From NCBI RefSeq assembly GCF_024448165.1, contig NZ_JAMOLN010000116.1, positions 1 to 33,091 on the forward strand: a stretch of DNA of 33,091 bases. Direction: 5' to 3'. Both the position numbers and the translations under genes were made by a program. Position 1 is the stretch's first letter; each line of letters opens with the position of its first letter. This stretch comes from Streptomyces longispororuber. GTDB taxonomy: Bacteria > Actinomycetota > Actinomycetes > Streptomycetales > Streptomycetaceae. A model generated the notes under the pieces. The model saw only the letters and a program-made list of their open reading frames with translations. It made no database searches and was not told where the DNA came from. Below, piece after piece: positions 21,852-33,091 of the stretch.

Positions 21852-21910
21852 GACCCCGCGACCCCCGTTTCAGACCACAGACTTACAACCCTGAGAGGGA
21901 TTGACGCATA

Positions 21911-25810
<3,900 letters not shown>

Positions 25811-25828
25811 GCGAGCAGGTTGCTTGAA

Positions 25829-25874
25829 CCGCAGGGCGGTCACCCCGAGGAATTCCGGGGTGGCCGCCCTGCGG
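25829..25874 (+). terminator. 19-bp terminator hairpin after rpoC
   Basis: Bases 25829-25847 pair with 25856-25874 with a single wobble (CCGCAGGGCGG/CCGCCCTGCGG and CACCCCG/CGGGGTG). No T-run follows, as often seen in streptomycete terminators. Confidence 0.85.
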
Positions 25875-25928
25875 CGCGTTGGCGCATGATGGAGGGCACC
25901 GAAAGTCCGGTCCGGGGGAGTTGGTCTC

Positions 25929-26465
25929 GTGTCGAATTCGTCGTGGCAGCCCGCTCCTTGGCCGCCTCAGCAGGGCCACCAGCCGTCGATGCTCGCCGCG
26001 CACGCCGACCGGGAGCGCGCCGTCGACGTGCTGCGGGCCGGATTCGCCGAGGGGCGGCTGCCGCAGGGGGAGTACGAGAAGCGGGTCGAGCGGGCCTATC
26101 AGGCGCGCACGGTGGGGGAGCTGTCCCAGTTGGTCGCCGACCTGCCGCAGGGGCCCGTACCCCAGCAGTCGTTCCCGCAGGCGCCCGTGCCGCGGACGTT
26201 CCTGCCGGCTCCGGTGCCGCCGCCGCCCACCAACGGCAAGGCGATCGGGTCGCTGTCGTGCGGGGTGGCGACGTTCTTCACGGCGGGGGCCACCGGGATC
26301 CCGGCCGTGATCCTGGGGCACATGGCGCGGGCCGAGATCAGGCGCACGGGAGAGCAGGGCGACGGGATGGCCGTGGGCGGGCTCGTGCTCGGGTGGCTGT
26401 CCGTGGCCGGCTGGGCACTGGTGCTGCTGATCGCGATCGTGGCGGCGGCCCAGAGTGGCGGCTAG
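25929..26465 (+). CDS. DUF1707 and DUF4190-like membrane protein
   Basis: The 178-residue protein has an N-terminal DUF1707 module (about residues 22-74). Its pattern is ADRERAVDVLRAGFAEGRLPQGEYEKRV then AYQARTVGELSQLVADLP. A Pro-rich linker (about 75-100) follows, then a DUF4190-like membrane part with helices at about 105-128 and 147-172. GTG 25929 follows GGGGGAG. DUF1707 proteins are common in actinobacteria and their role is unknown. It lies between the rpoC terminator and the rpsL promoter and so is probably its own unit. Confidence 0.85.
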   Translation: MSNSSWQPAPWPPQQGHQPSMLAAHADRERAVDVLRAGFAEGRLPQGEYEKRVERAYQARTVGELSQLVADLPQGPVPQQSFPQAPVPRTFLPAPVPPPPTNGKAIGSLSCGVATFFTAGATGIPAVILGHMARAEIRRTGEQGDGMAVGGLVLGWLSVAGWALVLLIAIVAAAQSGG

Positions 26466-26516
26466 TAGCAGGCAGTGACGCCACGCCCGGCGTGTCCTGG
26501 CTGCGGGGTATTTGTT

Positions 26517-26545
26517 TTGACCGCAGCGTATGAGATAGGTACGCT
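26517..26545 (+). promoter_or_regulatory. rpsL operon promoter
   Basis: TTGACC at 26517-26522 and TACGCT at 26540-26545 are 17 bases apart, close to consensus. Transcription from about 26552 gives a leader near 210 bases. In it CCGACC (26697-26702) can pair with GGTCGG (26708-26713). Confidence 0.65.
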
Positions 26546-26762
26546 CAGACCTTGTGCCTGGGGTGTGCCTGGGCTCGTGTGCGTGTCTTCAGCCGCACGG
26601 CGAGTCCGGATCGGAGCCGGTTCACGGTTTTGATCAAGGCCACCGCAATCTGCCGCCTTCCCGCCTTTGAGCGGGGGTCTGCAGTATTCGACACACCCGA
26701 CCGCGTGGGTCGGCGACGTTCCAGGTTAGTTTCACGATCGGCACACAGAAACCGGAGAAGTA

Positions 26763-27134
26763 GTGCCTACGATCCAGCAGCTGGTCCGGAAGGGCCGGCA
26801 GGACAAGGTCGAGAAGAACAAGACGCCCGCACTCGAGGGTTCGCCCCAGCGCCGTGGCGTCTGCACGCGTGTGTTCACGACCACCCCGAAGAAGCCGAAC
26901 TCGGCCCTCCGTAAGGTCGCGCGTGTGCGTCTGACCTCCGGCATCGAGGTCACGGCCTACATCCCGGGTGAGGGACACAACCTGCAGGAGCACTCCATCG
27001 TGCTCGTGCGTGGTGGCCGTGTGAAGGACCTGCCTGGTGTTCGTTACAAGATCATCCGCGGTTCGCTCGACACCCAGGGTGTCAAGAACCGCAAGCAGGC
27101 CCGCAGCCGCTACGGCGCCAAGAAGGAGAAGTAA
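26763..27134 (+). CDS. rpsL: 30S ribosomal protein S12
   Basis: The 123-residue protein of the decoding centre controls accuracy. The TTTPKKPNSALRK loop has Lys43 and Lys44, and GGRVKDLPGVRY has Lys88. These are the positions changed in streptomycin-resistant mutants and are wild type here. Asp89 is the residue methylthiolated by RimO in many bacteria. GTG 26763 follows CCGGAG. The gene starts the str operon rpsL-rpsG-fusA-tuf, and rpsG follows after two bases. Confidence 0.98.
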   Translation: MPTIQQLVRKGRQDKVEKNKTPALEGSPQRRGVCTRVFTTTPKKPNSALRKVARVRLTSGIEVTAYIPGEGHNLQEHSIVLVRGGRVKDLPGVRYKIIRGSLDTQGVKNRKQARSRYGAKKEK

Positions 27135-27136
27135 GA

Positions 27137-27607
27137 ATGCCTCGTAAGGGCCCCGCCCCGAAGCGCCCGGTCATCATCGACCCGGTCTACGGTTCTCCTC
27201 TGGTGACCTCCCTCATCAACAAGGTGCTGCTGAACGGCAAGCGCTCCACCGCCGAGCGCATCGTGTACGGCGCCATGGAGGGCCTGCGTGAGAAGTCGGG
27301 CAACGACCCGGTCATCACGCTGAAGCGCGCGCTCGAGAACATCAAGCCGACCCTCGAGGTCAAGTCCCGCCGTGTCGGTGGCGCGACCTACCAGGTCCCG
27401 GTCGAGGTCAAGCCCGGCCGCGCCAACACCCTCGCGCTCCGCTGGCTCGTCGGTTACTCCCGCGCCCGTCGCGAGAAGACGATGACCGAGCGTCTGATGA
27501 ACGAGCTGCTCGACGCCTCCAACGGCCTCGGTGCTGCCGTGAAGAAGCGCGAGGACACGCACAAGATGGCCGAGTCCAACAAGGCCTTCGCGCACTACCG
27601 CTGGTAG
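27137..27607 (+). CDS. rpsG: 30S ribosomal protein S7
   Basis: The 156-residue protein nucleates assembly of the 30S head and contacts E-site tRNA. It begins MPRKGPAPKRPVIIDPVYGS and ends AESNKAFAHYRW, both typical of the family. ATG 27137 lies two bases after the rpsL stop and its GGAG site is inside rpsL, so translation is coupled. In E. coli S7 represses the str operon; that is not evident from sequence here. Confidence 0.98.
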   Translation: MPRKGPAPKRPVIIDPVYGSPLVTSLINKVLLNGKRSTAERIVYGAMEGLREKSGNDPVITLKRALENIKPTLEVKSRRVGGATYQVPVEVKPGRANTLALRWLVGYSRARREKTMTERLMNELLDASNGLGAAVKKREDTHKMAESNKAFAHYRW

Positions 27608-27646
27608 TCGCTACCCACATCGAGACCGAGAGAAGACTGAAGCCTT

Positions 27647-29776
<2,130 letters not shown>

Positions 29777-29800
29777 CCCACCCGGTTCCACGCTTTAGGC

Positions 29801-29830
29801 TTGACACCATCCGCCGGGGTTTCGACCCCG
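29801..29830 (+). promoter_or_regulatory. fusA-tuf intergenic element: -35-like box and TTCG hairpin
   Basis: TTGACA at 29801-29806 could serve a separate tuf promoter, which streptomycete tuf1 genes are known to have. The -10 position, however, falls in the hairpin CGGGGT-TTCG-ACCCCG (29815-29830). No TANNNT is seen at the right distance, so the promoter is uncertain. Confidence 0.4.
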
Positions 29831-29926
29831 CCCCAGGGAGAGCGACCCCGGCGGCTGGCATCCCAGCAAAGATCACCCTGGCGCCGATGAGTAAGGCGTA
29901 CCAGAACCACTCCACAGGAGGACCCA

Positions 29927-31120
<1,194 letters not shown>

Positions 31121-31180
31121 GCATCGCTTACCTGTTGAGTCCCTTCGGGGCTTGATGCCTGGTAGCTCCTGCGAGCTCTG

Positions 31181-31218
31181 AAAGGGCCCGTACGACTTCA
31201 CGTCGTACGGGCCCTTTT
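31181..31218 (+). terminator. Intrinsic terminator after tuf
   Basis: Sixteen bases at 31181-31196 pair with 31202-31217 around TTCAC, with AAAGGGCCCG on the left and CGGGCCCTTT on the right, ending in TTTT. Confidence 0.93.
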
Positions 31219-31220
31219 GC

Positions 31221-31268
31221 GTGTCCCCGTGTCCCCGTGTCCCCGTGTCGCCGTGTCCCCGTGTCCCA
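31221..31268. repeat. Six tandem copies of an 8-base unit (GTGTCCCC)
   Basis: Units begin at 31221, 31229, 31237, 31245, 31253 and 31261. Units 1, 2, 3 and 5 are GTGTCCCC, unit 4 is GTGTCGCC and unit 6 is GTGTCCCA. The array fills the space between the tuf terminator and the 3' end of the convergent deacetylase gene. Confidence 0.9.
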
Positions 31269-31285
31269 GGGCCGGCGCCGTGCGG

Positions 31286-33091
31286 TCAGGCCTTCGCCTG
31301 GGTCGGGCGCCACAGCCAGGGCCGGGCGTCCGGGGACAGGCCCGCGGCCGTCGGGCCGCGGCGGTCCACGCTCAGGGACGGGCCGTCGAGGGTGGCGGGG
31401 GGCGTGGCCGGGCGGGTGATGTGGCCGTCGTGGAGGAGCTGGATGTTCCCGTCGGTGTCGCGGCCGAGCAGGTACGCGCCCGCGGCCGTCACCGGGCCGT
31501 AGCCGGGGAAGCGGACGGCCGGGGCGCCGGGGGAGAGCAGGCGGTCGGAGGCGGGCGGGCGGAAGTAGAGGCGGCTGCCCGCCGCGGCTATCGCGTCCGC
31601 CGGGGTCGGCAGGCCGGTGAGCGGGGCGGGGCCTTCCGGTGTCCAGTGGTGGACGGTGTCGCGGCCGGGGGCGTACACGTGCACCCGTCCGTCGTCCCCG
31701 ACGACCGCCGTGAGTCCGTCCTGGACCGGGCCGCCGCCGAGCCGCCGCCAGGGTGACCAGGTGCCCGCCGCGTCCCGTACGCGGGTGCTGACGCCCTGGT
31801 CCGCGTCGCGTACGAAGAGGTGGACGCGGCCGTCGGGGGCGGTGACGGCGACCGGGACGCCGACGCGGCGGCCGCGGTCGGAGTCGGTGCCCTCGGGGTT
31901 GCCGAGGCCGGTCCAGGAGCCGTAGCGGCGCGGGCCGCGCTGTTCCAGGACCACGATCTCGCGCACGTCAGGGGCGCCCCGGCCCTCGATCGCCGCGAGG
32001 CGCAGGCCGAACACCAGGTGCCGGCCGTCGGTGAGCGTCGCGCTGCCGAGGACCGGGGCGAGCGGGCCGCCGCCGAGGTCGACCGGGGCGCCGAACCCGC
32101 CGTCCGTCGTGGCCTTCTCGTCGTACCGGACCGCGCGCAGGCCGAGGACGCCGTACGCGGTGAGGCGGCCGTCGGCGGCCGGGGCGAGCGCGAGGCGGGG
32201 GCCCGGGTAGCGGTAGTGGGTGGCGCGGACCCAGCCCTTGCGGTTGGTCAGGGGACGGTCGCCGCCGACGTTGTAGTCGCCGCAGCCCGCGGGGTTGCCG
32301 CACTGCCAGTCAGGGGCCGCGCCGTACGGGATCAGGTGGGCGGCCTTCTGGTCCAGGACCTGGGGCGGGAGGTTCTTGGGCCAGTGGTGGTTGTAGTAGC
32401 CGCGGAAGGCGGTGACGGCGAAGGCCGGGGGGCCGCTCTTCGTCTGCTGCGCCCAGCGGATCAGCGCGGCCCAGCTGAAGCAGGCGACGGCGGTGTGGTC
32501 GGCGTGGTCGGAGTAGCCGGGCTGCTCGCTGTCCCTGATCTGGGTGATCCGGTCGCTCGCCTGGATGTCCGGGTCGGGGTCGAGGGTCTGGACGAGGGTG
32601 GGGCGGTAGCGCTCGTAGAGCTCGACGAGGACGCCGACCAGCGACTCGTAGTCGTACGTCTGGACGGTGCGCACCGGGGAGCCCTGGGGGACGAGGGTGC
32701 GCAGCAGGAGGCCGCGGTCGCGCCACAGCGCGGGGACGCCCATGTGACCGGCCGGGGTGTGCATCGCCAGGTCCAGGTGGACGAGCTCGACCCGGCGGCC
32801 GCGGTGCTGGAGGGTGCTGACCTCGGCCTGGAAGCCGTTGCGGAAGCGGATCGCGCTCGTCTCCCAGCGGGTGAAGACGGGCAGGCCGAGCTGGGTCGCG
32901 TACGACTGGCGCAGGCCCTGGTGGCGGGCGGCGGCGTAGGCGGCCTTGTCGGGGGCGGGGGCGCGGTCCGCCGGCGTCTTGTTCCGCCCGTCGGCCTCGC
33001 CGGCCGTGACGTAGACGCAGACGAGCGGGGTGCCGGCGGCCAGCGTGTGCTGGGTGTCCGGGTTCATGAAGTACAGGTCGTCGTCGGGGTG
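31286..33091 (-). CDS. PIG-L family deacetylase with C-terminal propeller-like domain (partial, runs off right edge)
   Basis: The minus-strand frame is open from the window edge to a TGA at 31286, giving 601 residues without the N-terminus. The first visible residues, HPDDDLYFMNPD, are the PIG-L zinc motif in which His and Asp bind zinc and an Asp is the general base. TAGEADGRNK follows, and a later SDHADHTAV supplies the third zinc His. Residues from about 285 on look like a beta-propeller or lectin repeat region: DGRVHLFVRD, DGRVHVYAPG, TWSPWRRLGGG. Such enzymes remove N-acetyl groups from sugars such as GlcNAc, often outside the cell; secretion cannot be judged because the start is missing. 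Confidence 0.85.
   Translation of the reverse strand, partial: HPDDDLYFMNPDTQHTLAAGTPLVCVYVTAGEADGRNKTPADRAPAPDKAAYAAARHQGLRQSYATQLGLPVFTRWETSAIRFRNGFQAEVSTLQHRGRRVELVHLDLAMHTPAGHMGVPALWRDRGLLLRTLVPQGSPVRTVQTYDYESLVGVLVELYERYRPTLVQTLDPDPDIQASDRITQIRDSEQPGYSDHADHTAVACFSWAALIRWAQQTKSGPPAFAVTAFRGYYNHHWPKNLPPQVLDQKAAHLIPYGAAPDWQCGNPAGCGDYNVGGDRPLTNRKGWVRATHYRYPGPRLALAPAADGRLTAYGVLGLRAVRYDEKATTDGGFGAPVDLGGGPLAPVLGSATLTDGRHLVFGLRLAAIEGRGAPDVREIVVLEQRGPRRYGSWTGLGNPEGTDSDRGRRVGVPVAVTAPDGRVHLFVRDADQGVSTRVRDAAGTWSPWRRLGGGPVQDGLTAVVGDDGRVHVYAPGRDTVHHWTPEGPAPLTGLPTPADAIAAAGSRLYFRPPASDRLLSPGAPAVRFPGYGPVTAAGAYLLGRDTDGNIQLLHDGHITRPATPPATLDGPSLSVDRRGPTAAGLSPDARPWLWRPTQAKA

Noticed and set aside
26763..27134. 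Streptomycin-resistance change in S12
   Set aside because: Lys43 and Lys88 are both wild type.

Overview
The window is a piece of actinobacterial chromosome, almost certainly from a Streptomyces. Base composition is very high in G+C with strong third-position GC bias. Protein sequences such as RpoB, RpoC, NusG with a long acidic N-terminus, L7/L12 and EF-Tu look streptomycete, and the gene order is the conserved rpmG to tuf block of the chromosome core. No insertion sequence, prophage, CRISPR array or foreign-looking island was seen.

Layout. Positions 1-814 hold the 5' part of a minus-strand amidohydrolase that runs off the left edge. Positions 1042-1490 carry tRNA-Thr(GGT), tRNA-Met(CAT) and rpmG. 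Positions 1601-2487 carry two small MaoC/hotdog genes related to the mycobacterial dehydratases HadA and HadB. A TetR regulator and a DHA2-type drug exporter follow, sharing one operator motif. Then come a small DUF3291-like protein, murB, and an orphan TPR-like membrane protein. That protein converges on an NAD(P)-binding reductase, which is divergent from a second TetR gene across a twin-operator promoter. Minus-strand adenosine deaminase and aspartate aminotransferase genes end this metabolic segment at 11544.

The second half is the transcription and translation core: tRNA-Trp, secE, nusG, rplK, rplA, two LppX/LprG-like lipoproteins, an L10-type mRNA leader with an attenuator, rplJ, rplL, rpoB, rpoC, a DUF1707 membrane protein, rpsL, rpsG, fusA and tuf. 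These genes encode secretion (SecE), transcription (NusG, RpoB, RpoC) and ribosome or elongation-factor functions. Nearly every junction carries a strong GC hairpin, some with U-tracts and some without. The right edge (31286-33091) is a minus-strand PIG-L type deacetylase with a C-terminal propeller-like part, truncated by the window edge at its zinc motif.

Most of this is ordinary housekeeping sequence. The points most worth checking are: an Asn at the RpoB position equivalent to E. coli Ser531 in the rifampicin pocket; two TetR circuits whose operators can be read directly; HadAB-like dehydratases in a lineage not known for mycolates; a methionine-rich lipoprotein between ribosomal protein genes; and a murB that appears leaderless, with its -10 in the arm of the upstream terminator. 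All family assignments come from reading the sequence; no database search was run.
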